NCBI GenBank assembly: GCA_003612285.1
Contig: RAYE01000007.1
Coordinates: 1 to 64,000 of the forward strand
Length of the DNA stretch: 64,000 bases
Reading direction: 5' to 3'
Origin: a bacterium D16-51
Lineage (GTDB): Bacteria; Bacillota; Clostridia; Lachnospirales; Lachnospiraceae
The notes under the pieces are model-generated. The model did no database searches and had not been told where the DNA came from. It saw nothing but the letters and a program-made list of their open reading frames with translations. A program made the translations under genes and the position numbers. Shown piece by piece: positions 16,866 to 25,429 of this stretch (within the stretch, counting starts at the first letter, position 1; each line of letters starts with the position of its first letter).

Positions 16866-17297
16866 ATGAAAATTTCAACAAAAGGGCGCTATGCAGTCCG
16901 TGTAATGCTTGATTTGGCAAAACAGGGTTCAGGGGAATATATTCCGCTGCTGGATATTGCAAAACGGCAGGATATTTCTGAAAAATATCTAGAGTCTATT
17001 GTGGCTGTGCTTAGCAAAAATGATTTTTTAAAATCCCTCCGCGGAAAAGGCGGAGGCTATAAACTTGTAAAAAGGCCGGAGGAATATACGGTAGGGAGTA
17101 TTTTAAAGCTGGTGGAGGGTTCTTTTGCCCCGGTTGCATGTCTGGAGAAGAAACCAAACCGCTGTGAAAGGGCGGCAGAATGCGAAACGCTGAAAATGTG
17201 GGAAGGATTGGAAAACCTTCTGGAAGAATATTTTGGCGGTATTACGCTTGCTGATTTAATAGAACAGGAGAATGGCGCGGATTATTATATTATATGA
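16866..17297 (+). CDS. Rrf2-family transcriptional regulator (IscR/CymR-like)
   Basis: The 143-residue protein has the Rrf2 winged helix (MKISTKGRYAVRVMLDLAKQ, then QDISEKYLESIVAVLSKNDF) and the wing LRGKGGGYKLVKRP. It carries three cysteines in CLEKKPNRCERAAEC, near the [2Fe-2S] ligand positions of IscR, so it may sense iron-sulfur status or thiols. CymR, the Firmicute cysteine regulator, lacks this triad but is close in sequence. Its place between cysK and the E1-like gene suggests control of cysteine synthesis. The target site was not identified. Confidence 0.88.
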   Translation: MKISTKGRYAVRVMLDLAKQGSGEYIPLLDIAKRQDISEKYLESIVAVLSKNDFLKSLRGKGGGYKLVKRPEEYTVGSILKLVEGSFAPVACLEKKPNRCERAAECETLKMWEGLENLLEEYFGGITLADLIEQENGADYYII

Positions 17298-17356
17298 CGG
17301 CAAAGCCGGCTGATTTTATTTTATAGGAAATTAAGCTGTAACGTAGTGGTCATTGA

Positions 17357-17411
17357 CAAGAATTGCGAAGCAATTCTTGCTAGGGCACCAGCGCTGGCGG
17401 TGCCCTTTTTT
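17357..17411 (+). terminator. Family A double hairpin with T-tract, copy 1
   Basis: A 10-bp perfect stem (17357-17366 with 17370-17379, loop GAA) is followed by the terminator hairpin GGGCACC...GGTGCCC (17383-17405) and six T. The same module recurs at 33783-33838 on the minus strand and at 42968-43018. Confidence 0.65.
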
Positions 17412-17413
17412 AC

Positions 17414-17534
17414 TTTATAGGAAACTTCGCCGATTTGAGTGTGAAGAACGCTGATTTTGCGTTCTTCTTAGGTGCGGCCATAGCTTTGCCTGGCGAGGTG
17501 TTTTCGAGCCTGGCAAAACTTCGCACCTTTTTTA
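17414..17534 (+). repeat. Family B structured repeat, copy 1
   Basis: About 120 bases contain hairpin AAGAACGC/GCGTTCTT (17444-17466) and a longer hairpin AGGTGCG/CGCACCT (17470-17528) ending in six T. It is about 95 percent identical to 27701-27819. It works as a rho-independent terminator and may be a mobile or amplified RNA module. Confidence 0.65.
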
Positions 17535-17558
17535 TAGGAAATCATAAGGGGGATATTT

Positions 17559-18320
17559 ATGGCATTGGCTGCAGAACAGATGGAGCGTTATTTACGTCAT
17601 ATCCGTTTAGAAGAAGTAGGCATAGCGGGGCAGGAAAAACTGCTGGATGGCAAAGTATTGGTTATTGGGGCCGGAGGGCTTGGATCTCCGGCGGCGATGT
17701 ACCTGGCTGCCGCGGGGGTTGGGACAGTCGGGATTGCCGATGCAGATAAGGTAGATCTGTCGAACCTGCAAAGGCAGATTCTGCACAGTACAAAAAATAT
17801 TGGGCAGGCAAAGGTTTTATCAGCAAAGGAAACGATAAATGCAATAAACCCTGAGGTATCCGTGCCTGTTTTTGAGGAAATGGTTTCTTCAGAGAACATT
17901 ATGGACCTGATTCAGGAATATGATTTTATTCTGGACTGTACAGATAATTTTGAAACGAAATTTTTAATCAATGATGCCTGCGCTGCGGCAGGAAAATCTT
18001 TTTCTCATGCAGGGATTCTGCGGTTCCAGGGGCAGCTTATGACATATGTTCCTGGCAGGGGGGCATGTTACCGCTGTGTGTTCCAGGCGCCTCCGCCAAA
18101 AGACGCCGTGCCTTCTGCCAAGCAGGTGGGAATCATAGGCGCTATGGGCGGCGTGATTGGCAGCCTGCAGGCAATGGAGGCGGTTAAATTCCTTCTTGGC
18201 ATTGGCGATTTATTAACAGGAAAACTTTTGACATATGATGCCCTGAAAATGGAGTTCCGTACGGTAAAGCTGCCAAAGAAAAATAAATTATGTCCGGCAT
18301 GTGGGAAAAAGGAGCTGTAA
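17559..18320 (+). CDS. E1-like adenylyltransferase (ThiF/MoeB/HesA family)
   Basis: These enzymes adenylate the C-terminal Gly-Gly of a small sulfur-carrier protein so that it can take up sulfur. The 253-residue protein shows the nucleotide loop GAGGLG (residues 37-42), the adenylation motif NLQRQILH, DCTDNFETKFLIND, and two Cys pairs (CYRC and CPAC near the C-terminus) for structural zinc. It precedes a JAMM protease, the pair known to activate and process sulfur carriers for cysteine, thiamine or molybdopterin. No ThiS/MoaD-like carrier gene is seen nearby. The cysK setting favours a role in sulfur delivery for cysteine. Confidence 0.88.
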   Translation: MALAAEQMERYLRHIRLEEVGIAGQEKLLDGKVLVIGAGGLGSPAAMYLAAAGVGTVGIADADKVDLSNLQRQILHSTKNIGQAKVLSAKETINAINPEVSVPVFEEMVSSENIMDLIQEYDFILDCTDNFETKFLINDACAAAGKSFSHAGILRFQGQLMTYVPGRGACYRCVFQAPPPKDAVPSAKQVGIIGAMGGVIGSLQAMEAVKFLLGIGDLLTGKLLTYDALKMEFRTVKLPKKNKLCPACGKKEL

Positions 18321-18415
18321 ACTGTAACAAAAAATCCTGTAGAAACGCTGTACTAGCCGTCGTCATTATACCAGAAATTAATTATTTGCTGTACTAGAAA
18401 TGGGGTGAACAGGTT

Positions 18416-18838
18416 TTGGTTTTTATAGGGGAAAAGGATTATGAACGGCTTGTAAAGTACTGCCTTTTGTGTCTTCCAAAGGAAGCCTGCGGGCTGCTTG
18501 GGGGCATACAGGACAGGCAGGGAAAATGGGTAAAAAGGGTATACTTTCTGACAAACATGGATAACAGCGCAGAGCATTTTTCAATGGACCCAAAAGAACA
18601 ATTTGCAGCGATTAAAGATATGCGGGCAAATGGGTGGAAACTGCTTGGAAATTTCCATTCCCATCCTGCATCGCCGCCAGTGCTGTCAGAAGAGGATATA
18701 CGGCTGGCTTATGACGTTTCCATAAGTTATCTGGTCTTATCTTTGGCAGACCCGGGAAATCCGGTATTAAATGCTTTTCAAGTTGACAGGGAGAGAAACG
18801 TTTTAGAGGAGGCATGGAAAAAATATGTATTGTATTAG
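18416..18838 (+). CDS. JAMM/MPN+ metalloprotease (Mec/Mov34 family)
   Basis: The 140-residue protein has the full JAMM zinc site: Glu23 in PKEACG and HSHPASPPVLSEED (His81, His83, Asp94). Bacterial members (such as Mec in the CysO pathway) cut a newly attached amino acid from a sulfur-carrier protein or mature the carrier. It begins with TTG at 18416; the only in-frame alternatives upstream are blocked by a TAG. It overlaps hemA by 14 bases and follows the E1-like gene by 95, which fits a sulfur-transfer module inserted in a siroheme operon. Confidence 0.85.
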   Translation: MVFIGEKDYERLVKYCLLCLPKEACGLLGGIQDRQGKWVKRVYFLTNMDNSAEHFSMDPKEQFAAIKDMRANGWKLLGNFHSHPASPPVLSEEDIRLAYDVSISYLVLSLADPGNPVLNAFQVDRERNVLEEAWKKYVLY

Positions 18839-19979
18839 TGTCAGCTTTAAAAAGTCGCCGCTTGAAATCCGGCAGAAATTTGCATTTCTTCCCGAGGAGC
18901 AGAAGCGGTTTCTCTCTTATTTGCAAAAACAGGAAGCGGTTTCCGGCAGTGTGGCGGTATCTACCTGTAACCGCAGTGAGGTTTATGTGACAGGGGGAAA
19001 GAATGCGTTTCAGGCCGTAGAGGATAGCTTATCTGCCTGGAAAGGGATTGACAGGGAGATTATTAAAAAAGAAGGGTTTTATTATAGCGGGAAAAAGGCA
19101 GTCCGCCACTTGTTTCAGGTGGTATGCGGGCTGGATTCCATGGTTCTTGGGGAAGATGAAATCCTCCACCAGGTCAGGGCGGCGTATCAGGCTTCTGTGC
19201 TTTGCAATGCAGCGGATGGGGAAATACATATTGTTTTCCAGGAGGCAATCCACTGTGCAAGGCTTTCAAAGATTAGGACACGCCTTTCGTCAACGCCAGT
19301 GTCTATCGGTACATTAGCGGCCAATGCAGCGGAAAAATATATCAATGCTGCAGGCCGTAAAAAAGAGGGGAAAGCGAAAGCGCTTGTCATTGGGGCTACC
19401 GGAAAAATCGGTTCTATTGTTGCAAAAGATTTAGCAGCAAAAGGAATTGAGGTAGTTGGGACACAGAGGAAAAAGCACCAGGGGGAAGAGATTTTTGCAG
19501 CGCAGAAGGGCAAAATTGCTTTCGTGGATTTTGACAGGCGTTATGATTCTATTGCCGATATGGATGTTATTGTAAGCGCTACGGCAAGCCCCCATTATAC
19601 TTTGACAAAAAGAGAATATGAAATGCGGCAAAAGGGCAAGGAGCAGCTTTTGATTGACCTTGCTGTGCCTCATGACATTGACCAGACGATTAAAGAATCC
19701 AAAGGGGCGGTTCTTTTGGATATTGATTATTTTTCTGCCCTGTCTGAAAAAAATGGGAATATCAGGATAAAGGAGGCAGAGTATGCAGAAGGGATTTTAG
19801 GAGAATGCGTAGAGGACGTAATGAAAAAACTCTATATCCGGGATTTTTTAAAGGAATGGGAATATACGGGAAAAGAGCCAAAAGGCTGGTCTTGGAAAAT
19901 GGTTTATTATCTAAAAGAAACGCTTGACAGTGATTTGTTTTTTGAGGTGCTTCAAAAGTTAAAGGACTGTAAAGAGTGA
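18825..19979 (+). CDS. hemA: Glutamyl-tRNA reductase
   Basis: HemA reduces glutamyl-tRNA to glutamate-1-semialdehyde with NADPH, the first committed step of tetrapyrrole synthesis. The catalytic Cys is in VSTCNRSEVY, followed by the family hallmark VVCGLDSMVLGEDEILHQV and an NADPH fold at GATGKIGS. At 384 residues it is shorter than the usual 420 or so, mainly at the C-terminal dimerisation helix. It starts within the JAMM gene and opens the hem gene run. Confidence 0.93.
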   Translation: MYCISVSFKKSPLEIRQKFAFLPEEQKRFLSYLQKQEAVSGSVAVSTCNRSEVYVTGGKNAFQAVEDSLSAWKGIDREIIKKEGFYYSGKKAVRHLFQVVCGLDSMVLGEDEILHQVRAAYQASVLCNAADGEIHIVFQEAIHCARLSKIRTRLSSTPVSIGTLAANAAEKYINAAGRKKEGKAKALVIGATGKIGSIVAKDLAAKGIEVVGTQRKKHQGEEIFAAQKGKIAFVDFDRRYDSIADMDVIVSATASPHYTLTKREYEMRQKGKEQLLIDLAVPHDIDQTIKESKGAVLLDIDYFSALSEKNGNIRIKEAEYAEGILGECVEDVMKKLYIRDFLKEWEYTGKEPKGWSWKMVYYLKETLDSDLFFEVLQKLKDCKE

Positions 19980-20010
19980 TTTCATAATTTTATAAGGAAG
20001 GAAAAGAAAA

Positions 20011-20634
20011 ATGGCATATTTTCCTTTTATGGTGGATATTTGTAATAAGAACTGCCTGATTGTTGGAGGTGGGAAGATTGCGTTCCACAAGGCGGAAATT
20101 CTTCTGGGGTTTGAGGTAAATATCGAAGTTGTTTCACCGGCTTTTGAAAAAGAGTTTTTCCTTCTGGAAAAGGGGCAGGAGCGAATCTGTTTGCGCGAAC
20201 GGGAGTTTTTGGAACAGGATTTGGATGGGATGGATTTTGTGGTTGCAGCAACAGGCAGCAAAGAACTGAATTTACAGATTTCTAACCTGTGCAGGGAAAA
20301 GGGGCTTCCTGTCAATGCGGTTGACCAGAAAGAGGCCTGTTCATTTTATTTTCCGGCGATAATACAAGACCATGATATTTTGGTGGCTGTTTCTTCTGGG
20401 GGACAAAGCCCGGCTGCGGTATCGTACCTAAAGGAAAAGCTTGCATCAGCAGTGCCGGGGTACTATGGGAAAATGGCAGAATTAGCCGGGAAGTACCGGG
20501 AGTATATTTTAAATAATGTATCTTCTGGCAGGAGACGGAAGGAGATATTTTACAAACTTCTTGCTTATGGGGAAACCCATAATGGGGAAATCCCGGAAGA
20601 ACTGGTAAAAAAACTTGTGGGGGAAATGAAATGA
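20011..20634 (+). CDS. Precorrin-2 dehydrogenase / sirohydrochlorin ferrochelatase-like (Met8/CysG-N)
   Basis: This NAD-dependent enzyme oxidises precorrin-2 to sirohydrochlorin, and family members may insert iron to give siroheme. The 207-residue protein has the dinucleotide motif CLIVGGGKIAFHKAE near the start, DFVVAATGSKELN, and SSGGQSPAAVSYLKEKLA, all typical of Met8p. It lies between hemA and hemC and overlaps hemC by 4 bases. Because hemE and later heme genes are absent, the local product is probably siroheme for sulfite or nitrite reductase, or a route to cobalamin. Confidence 0.9.
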   Translation: MAYFPFMVDICNKNCLIVGGGKIAFHKAEILLGFEVNIEVVSPAFEKEFFLLEKGQERICLREREFLEQDLDGMDFVVAATGSKELNLQISNLCREKGLPVNAVDQKEACSFYFPAIIQDHDILVAVSSGGQSPAAVSYLKEKLASAVPGYYGKMAELAGKYREYILNNVSSGRRRKEIFYKLLAYGETHNGEIPEELVKKLVGEMK

Positions 20635-21509
20635 CAGCAGGAAAAAAGATAAGAATCGGGACAAGGGGAAGCAGGCTTGCTTTAGAACAGACAAACCTTG
20701 TAATTGCTGCTTTGCAGGAGCGTTTTCCGGAAGTGTTTATAGAAAAGACAGTTATCCGTACAGAGGGGGATAAAGTGTTAAATAAGCCGCTTCCTGCGTT
20801 TGGGGGCAAAGGGGTTTTTATTACTGAATTAGAGGATGCGCTGCTGAATGGGGAAATTGACCTTGCTGTCCACAGCGCAAAGGATATGCCGTCAGAGCTT
20901 GACAAAAATCTTGTGATTGCCGGCGTGCTTCCCAGGGAGGATGCAAGGGATGTGCTGGTGTCAAAAAAAGGGGCGCTGGTAGAAGGCGATGGTTTTGTGA
21001 TTGGAACTGGAAGCCCAAGGAGGCAGCTCCAGATAAAAGAGCTCTATCCAGGGGCGGTCTGCAAGGGGCTGCGTGGGAATATTACAACGAGGCTTCAAAA
21101 GCTCTGTGATGGGGAATATGGCGGAATTATCCTGGCAGCGGCAGGTTTGAAACGGCTGGGGCTTTTGGAAAATGAGGATTTGGAATACCGTTTTCTTTCT
21201 TATGAAGAAATGGTGCCTGCGGGCGGGCAGGGGATTATTGCCATAGAAGGAAGGAAAGGGGATGCTGTGTCAAACCTGGTGCAGGAAATATCTGATACAA
21301 AAGCATATGAAGAGTTAGAAGCGGAGCGGGAAATCCTTCGCAGGTTAAATGCAGGATGCCATGAGGCAGTTGGTGTTTTTTCACAGCATCAGGGGGAGAA
21401 AATGCAAATCTATATGGCGCTGGAAAAGGAATGGAAGCTTTGCAGGATGTATGGGGCAGGAGATGCCCAAAACAGGCAGGAGTGCATAGAGAAGCTTTTA
21501 AGAGGGTAA
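20631..21509 (+). CDS. hemC: Hydroxymethylbilane synthase (porphobilinogen deaminase)
   Basis: HemC polymerises four porphobilinogens into hydroxymethylbilane on a dipyrromethane cofactor. The 292-residue protein starts IRIGTRGSRLALEQTNLV, has the catalytic Asp region DLAVHSAKDMPSEL and RGNITTRLQKL, and the cofactor cysteine in LNAGCHEAVGVF. Its ATG overlaps the stop of the siroheme dehydrogenase gene (ATGA). Confidence 0.95.
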   Translation: MTAGKKIRIGTRGSRLALEQTNLVIAALQERFPEVFIEKTVIRTEGDKVLNKPLPAFGGKGVFITELEDALLNGEIDLAVHSAKDMPSELDKNLVIAGVLPREDARDVLVSKKGALVEGDGFVIGTGSPRRQLQIKELYPGAVCKGLRGNITTRLQKLCDGEYGGIILAAAGLKRLGLLENEDLEYRFLSYEEMVPAGGQGIIAIEGRKGDAVSNLVQEISDTKAYEELEAEREILRRLNAGCHEAVGVFSQHQGEKMQIYMALEKEWKLCRMYGAGDAQNRQECIEKLLRG

Positions 21510-21548
21510 TTTAAGTATCGCTGTATGGCAGGAAGGCAGGCGGAGAGA

Positions 21549-23033
21549 ATGGGGAAGGTTTATCTGACAGGCGCAGGGCCTGGTGAAGAAGGGCTTCTGA
21601 CAATAAAAGGGATGGAGCTTTTAAAAGCGTGTGATTGTGTTATTTATGACCATCTGGCTTCTGAAGGGCTGCTTCGTTATGCCAGGGAGGGATGTGAAAA
21701 AATATATGTGGGGAAAGTGGCAGGGCATCATCATAAGAAGCAGGAGGAGATTAACGAAATCCTGGTAGAATGCGCCCAAAAATATAAGTCAGTCGTGCGC
21801 TTAAAGGGCGGCGACCCATTTGTCTTTGGGAGGGGCGGCGAGGAAGCGCAGGTCCTGCAAAAGCATCAGATTCCTTTTGAGGTAGTTCCGGGCGTCAGTT
21901 CTGCGATTGCTGTGCCGGAATGCGCCGGGATTCCGGTGACGCACCGCAGGGTAAGCAGAAGTTTTCATGTGATAACGGGGCATACTGACAATTCTTTAGA
22001 AGATTCAGAATATAATTATAAAGCGCTGGCAGAACTGGAAGGTACGCTGGTGTTTTTAATGGGCTTTTCAAGGCTTGGGCAGATTGCAAGGAAGCTGATA
22101 GAAGCCGGGAAAGACAGGAATACGCCTGTGGCTGTTATTTCGGATGGGACAACAGAGTTTCAGCGTGTTGCCAGGGGAACGCTCTGTTCTATTGAGGAAG
22201 AGGTTATAAAAAGCAGGCTGTCGCCGCCAGCAGTGATTGTAATTGGGGAAACAGCGTCTTATCAGTATCAGGGGAATTTAGGTAAAAAAAGAATTGGGGT
22301 GACGGCAACAGAGCCTTTGCAGAAAAAATTAAAGGCCGCCTTTGTACGGGAAGGCATGGAAGCAGTTCCTGTTTTAACAATGGAAATAAAAAAGACAGAA
22401 CAGATGGAACGGTTAGGGCAGGAACTGGACTGTATCGAGCAGTACCAATGGGTTTTATTTACCAGCCAGAATGCAGTGTCTCTTTTTTTTGAAGAGATGA
22501 AGGAAAGGGAAATAGATATCAGGAGGCTTGGAACAGTAAAATTTGCCGTTTTGGGAAGCGGTACTGCGGCAAAACTAAAAGAATATGGGATTTTGGCAGA
22601 CTTTGTCCCATCCCATTACCAGATTTCTGTTATGGCGCATGAATTTGCAGCAGTAGTAAAGAAGGAAGAAAAAGTTTTAATGCCAAGGGCAGTGAGGGCA
22701 AGTACAGAGCTTGAAAAGGTTCTGGAAGAGAATGGTATTTCCTTTTGCAATCTTGCAATTTATGATGTAGAGGGAAAACCCGGAAGACAGAAAATGGATT
22801 TGGAAGGTATTGAGTATCTTGCCTTTGTCAGCGCTTCCGGCGTGCAGTCATTTTTTGATGAGGTAAAGAAACAGGGAACCTGCCTGCCAGAGGGGATAAA
22901 GACAGCATGTATTGGGGAAGTTACCAGCCAGAGGCTAAAGCAGCTTTACAGGCCTGCCAATATTGCAGCAGGCGTAAATAATGTAAATGGCCTGGCAGAG
23001 GCTGTATTAGATTATATAAAGAATGGCAGATAA
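21549..23033 (+). CDS. cobA-hemD: Fused uroporphyrinogen-III C-methyltransferase / uroporphyrinogen-III synthase
   Basis: The N-terminal half (about residues 1-240) is the SAM-dependent methyltransferase that makes precorrin-2: [37 protein letters not shown] and the [19 protein letters not shown] loop. The C-terminal half (about 250-494) is uroporphyrinogen-III synthase, which closes hydroxymethylbilane ([29 protein letters not shown]). One polypeptide thus performs consecutive steps, a fusion common in Clostridia. ATG 21549 has GGAGAG just upstream; ATG 21525, eight codons earlier, lacks a ribosome site. Confidence 0.93.
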   Translation: MGKVYLTGAGPGEEGLLTIKGMELLKACDCVIYDHLASEGLLRYAREGCEKIYVGKVAGHHHKKQEEINEILVECAQKYKSVVRLKGGDPFVFGRGGEEAQVLQKHQIPFEVVPGVSSAIAVPECAGIPVTHRRVSRSFHVITGHTDNSLEDSEYNYKALAELEGTLVFLMGFSRLGQIARKLIEAGKDRNTPVAVISDGTTEFQRVARGTLCSIEEEVIKSRLSPPAVIVIGETASYQYQGNLGKKRIGVTATEPLQKKLKAAFVREGMEAVPVLTMEIKKTEQMERLGQELDCIEQYQWVLFTSQNAVSLFFEEMKEREIDIRRLGTVKFAVLGSGTAAKLKEYGILADFVPSHYQISVMAHEFAAVVKKEEKVLMPRAVRASTELEKVLEENGISFCNLAIYDVEGKPGRQKMDLEGIEYLAFVSASGVQSFFDEVKKQGTCLPEGIKTACIGEVTSQRLKQLYRPANIAAGVNNVNGLAEAVLDYIKNGR

Positions 23034-23082
23034 ATCAGTTAGTTACAGTTTTTGAAAACAGAATAGAAATGAGGGAAAAGAA

Positions 23083-24081
23083 ATGGTACGTATGAGACGG
23101 CTGCGGGTAAATGAGGAAATGCGGAGCCTTGTCAGGGAAACTTCGCTTCAAAAGTCTGATTTGGTTTACCCGGTTTTTGTAATTGAAGGGGAAAATATTA
23201 AGAATCCGGTAGATTCCATGCCGGGAATTTACCAGTATTCGATTGACAGGCTGGGGGAGGAGTTAAAAAGGGCAGCAGAATCCGGGATATCGGCAGTCCT
23301 GATTTTTGGGATTCCGGCGCATAAAGATGAGGCTGGGAGCGAAGCATATAATGAGGAAGGCGTGACACAGAGGGCAGTCCGTTATATGAAAGAGAAGTTT
23401 CCTAAGCTTTTAGTAATTGCAGACGTCTGCCTTTGTGAGTATACTTCCCATGGCCATTGCGGGCTGGTCTGTAATGGTGAGATTTTAAATGATGAAACGC
23501 TGGAGCTTTTGGCGAAAATGTCTGTCAGCCTGGCAAAGGCAGGAGCAGACATCATTGCGCCGTCAGATATGATGGATGGAAGGGTGGAAGTTATAAGGAA
23601 GGCATTAGACAGGGAAGGGTTTCGTAATACGGCAATTATGGCATATAGTGCAAAATTTGCTTCCGGGTACTATTCACCATTCCGGGACGCGGCGCATTCT
23701 GCCCCTGCCTTTGGCGACAGAAGGACATACCAGATGGATCCGGCCAATGGGAAAGAGGCTGTCCGTGAGTGTAAGTATGATATTGAAGAAGGGGCGGATA
23801 TCGTCATGGTAAAGCCTGCGCTTGCTTACCTGGACGTGGTAAAAGAAGTTTCAAGGCAGGTGGAATGCCCGGTCGCCGTATACAATGTCAGCGGAGAGTA
23901 TTCTATGGTAAAAGCGGCCGCGCGGAACGGATGGATTGATGAAAAGCGTATCGTTCTGGAAAATATGATTGCAATGAAAAGGGCAGGCGCAAAAATTATT
24001 ATTACATACCATGCCATTGAGATAGCAGGATGGCTGGATGGGGAGGAAAAACCAAAGGGAAAGGGGCAGCAGGATGCATAA
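23083..24081 (+). CDS. hemB: Porphobilinogen synthase (5-aminolevulinate dehydratase)
   Basis: HemB condenses two 5-aminolevulinates to porphobilinogen. The 332-residue enzyme has both active-site lysines: the one in AYSAKFASGYYSPFRDA and the Schiff-base lysine in DIVMVKPALAYLD. The metal cluster DVCLCEYTSHGHCG has three cysteines, which indicates a zinc-dependent type. GAGGG precedes ATG 23083. Its end overlaps the hemL start by 8 bases. Confidence 0.96.
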   Translation: MVRMRRLRVNEEMRSLVRETSLQKSDLVYPVFVIEGENIKNPVDSMPGIYQYSIDRLGEELKRAAESGISAVLIFGIPAHKDEAGSEAYNEEGVTQRAVRYMKEKFPKLLVIADVCLCEYTSHGHCGLVCNGEILNDETLELLAKMSVSLAKAGADIIAPSDMMDGRVEVIRKALDREGFRNTAIMAYSAKFASGYYSPFRDAAHSAPAFGDRRTYQMDPANGKEAVRECKYDIEEGADIVMVKPALAYLDVVKEVSRQVECPVAVYNVSGEYSMVKAAARNGWIDEKRIVLENMIAMKRAGAKIIITYHAIEIAGWLDGEEKPKGKGQQDA

Positions 24082-25366
24082 ACAGTCAGATGCTTTATTT
24101 GAGAAGTCAAAAGAAATCATGCCGGGCGGCGTAAACAGCCCTGTCAGGGCGTTTCAGGCAGTTTCCAGGAATCCATTATTTATCCATCATGCAAAAGGCT
24201 CTAAAATCTATGATGAAGATGGAAATGAATATATTGACTATGTCTGTTCCTGGGGGCCGGGCATATTAGGCCATGCGGCAGAGCAGGTAGTAAAAGCGGT
24301 ACAGAAGTCATGTGAAAACGGGCTGACCTTTGGAGCGCCGACAGAAAAAGAATATATCCTTGCAAAGATGGTACAGGAACGGATGCCTTCTATGGAAATG
24401 CTCCGCCTTGTAAATTCCGGCACAGAAGCGGTAATGAGCGCAGTCCGCGCAGCAAGGGGATTTACCGGGCGGGATAAGATAGTAAAATTCCGCGGCTGTT
24501 ATCATGGGCATTCGGATGGGATGCTTGTCAAGGCAGGCTCCGGCGCATTGACACAGTCTGTCCCTGACAGCCTTGGCGTGCCAGAAGATTATGTGAAAAA
24601 TACATTGGTGGCAGAATATAATGATATTGCTTCTGTGGAAGCTTTATTTGAAAAGGAAGGGGAAGCGATTGCGGCAATTATTGTAGAGCCGGTGGCGGCA
24701 AATATGGGTGTGGTCCTCCCAGAAAAAGGTTTTTTGCAGTCTCTCCGGGAAATTGCAGATAAGTATCGGTCGTTATTGATATTTGACGAGGTAATTACAG
24801 GGTTCCGGCTTGCAGCAGGAGGGGCGCAGGAATATTTTCAGGTACGGCCAGACCTTACGACGCTAGGCAAAATTATTGGGGGAGGCATGCCAATGGCGGC
24901 ATATGGCGGCAGAAAAGAGATTATGGAGATGGTTGCCCCAGTGGGCAGAGTTTACCAGGCTGGCACTTTATCGGGAAACCCTGTTGCAACAGCCGCCGGT
25001 ATTGAAACCTTAAAAATCCTTGGACAGCAGCCGGGAATTTACCAGGAGCTTGAACAGAATACCAGGAAAATTGCAGAATCCGTAAGGGATGCATTTGGGG
25101 ACAGGGTATGCGTGAACCAGATTGGTTCTTTGATGAGCGTATTTTTTACGGAAGAAAGGGTAATAGATTATAAGACGGCTGTTTCCTCTGATACAAAGAA
25201 ATATGCGGCTTATTTTAATGATATGCTGGAAAGGGGAATCTATCTTGCGCCTTCCCAATTTGAATCCATGTTTGTCTCTGCTGCCCATACGCAGGAAGAT
25301 TTACAGAAGACAATGGAGGCAATCAGGGAAACGGGGAAAAAGCTTATTAACCTACTTTACAAATAG
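24074..25366 (+). CDS. hemL: Glutamate-1-semialdehyde 2,1-aminomutase
   Basis: HemL turns glutamate-1-semialdehyde, the HemA product, into 5-aminolevulinate using PLP. The 430-residue protein has PGGVNSPVRAF near the start, the cofactor-binding NSGTEAVMSAVRAARG, DEVITGFR and the PLP lysine in LGKIIGGGMP. ATG 24074 lies within the last codons of hemB behind AGCAGG; a longer in-frame extension back to 24038 is unlikely. It completes the path from glutamyl-tRNA to siroheme precursors in this operon. Confidence 0.96.
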   Translation: MHKQSDALFEKSKEIMPGGVNSPVRAFQAVSRNPLFIHHAKGSKIYDEDGNEYIDYVCSWGPGILGHAAEQVVKAVQKSCENGLTFGAPTEKEYILAKMVQERMPSMEMLRLVNSGTEAVMSAVRAARGFTGRDKIVKFRGCYHGHSDGMLVKAGSGALTQSVPDSLGVPEDYVKNTLVAEYNDIASVEALFEKEGEAIAAIIVEPVAANMGVVLPEKGFLQSLREIADKYRSLLIFDEVITGFRLAAGGAQEYFQVRPDLTTLGKIIGGGMPMAAYGGRKEIMEMVAPVGRVYQAGTLSGNPVATAAGIETLKILGQQPGIYQELEQNTRKIAESVRDAFGDRVCVNQIGSLMSVFFTEERVIDYKTAVSSDTKKYAAYFNDMLERGIYLAPSQFESMFVSAAHTQEDLQKTMEAIRETGKKLINLLYK

Positions 25367-25429
25367 GGAAATAGGTGATATAATTAACGCCAGAAAAAGG
25401 AAAAAAGAGGAAAGGATACGGTACAAATT

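Noticed and set aside
17435..17749. Plus frames through the family B repeats (also 27721-27912) encoding similar short peptides
   Set aside because: The shared peptide comes only from translating the duplicated hairpins. They lack ribosome sites and run into unrelated genes.
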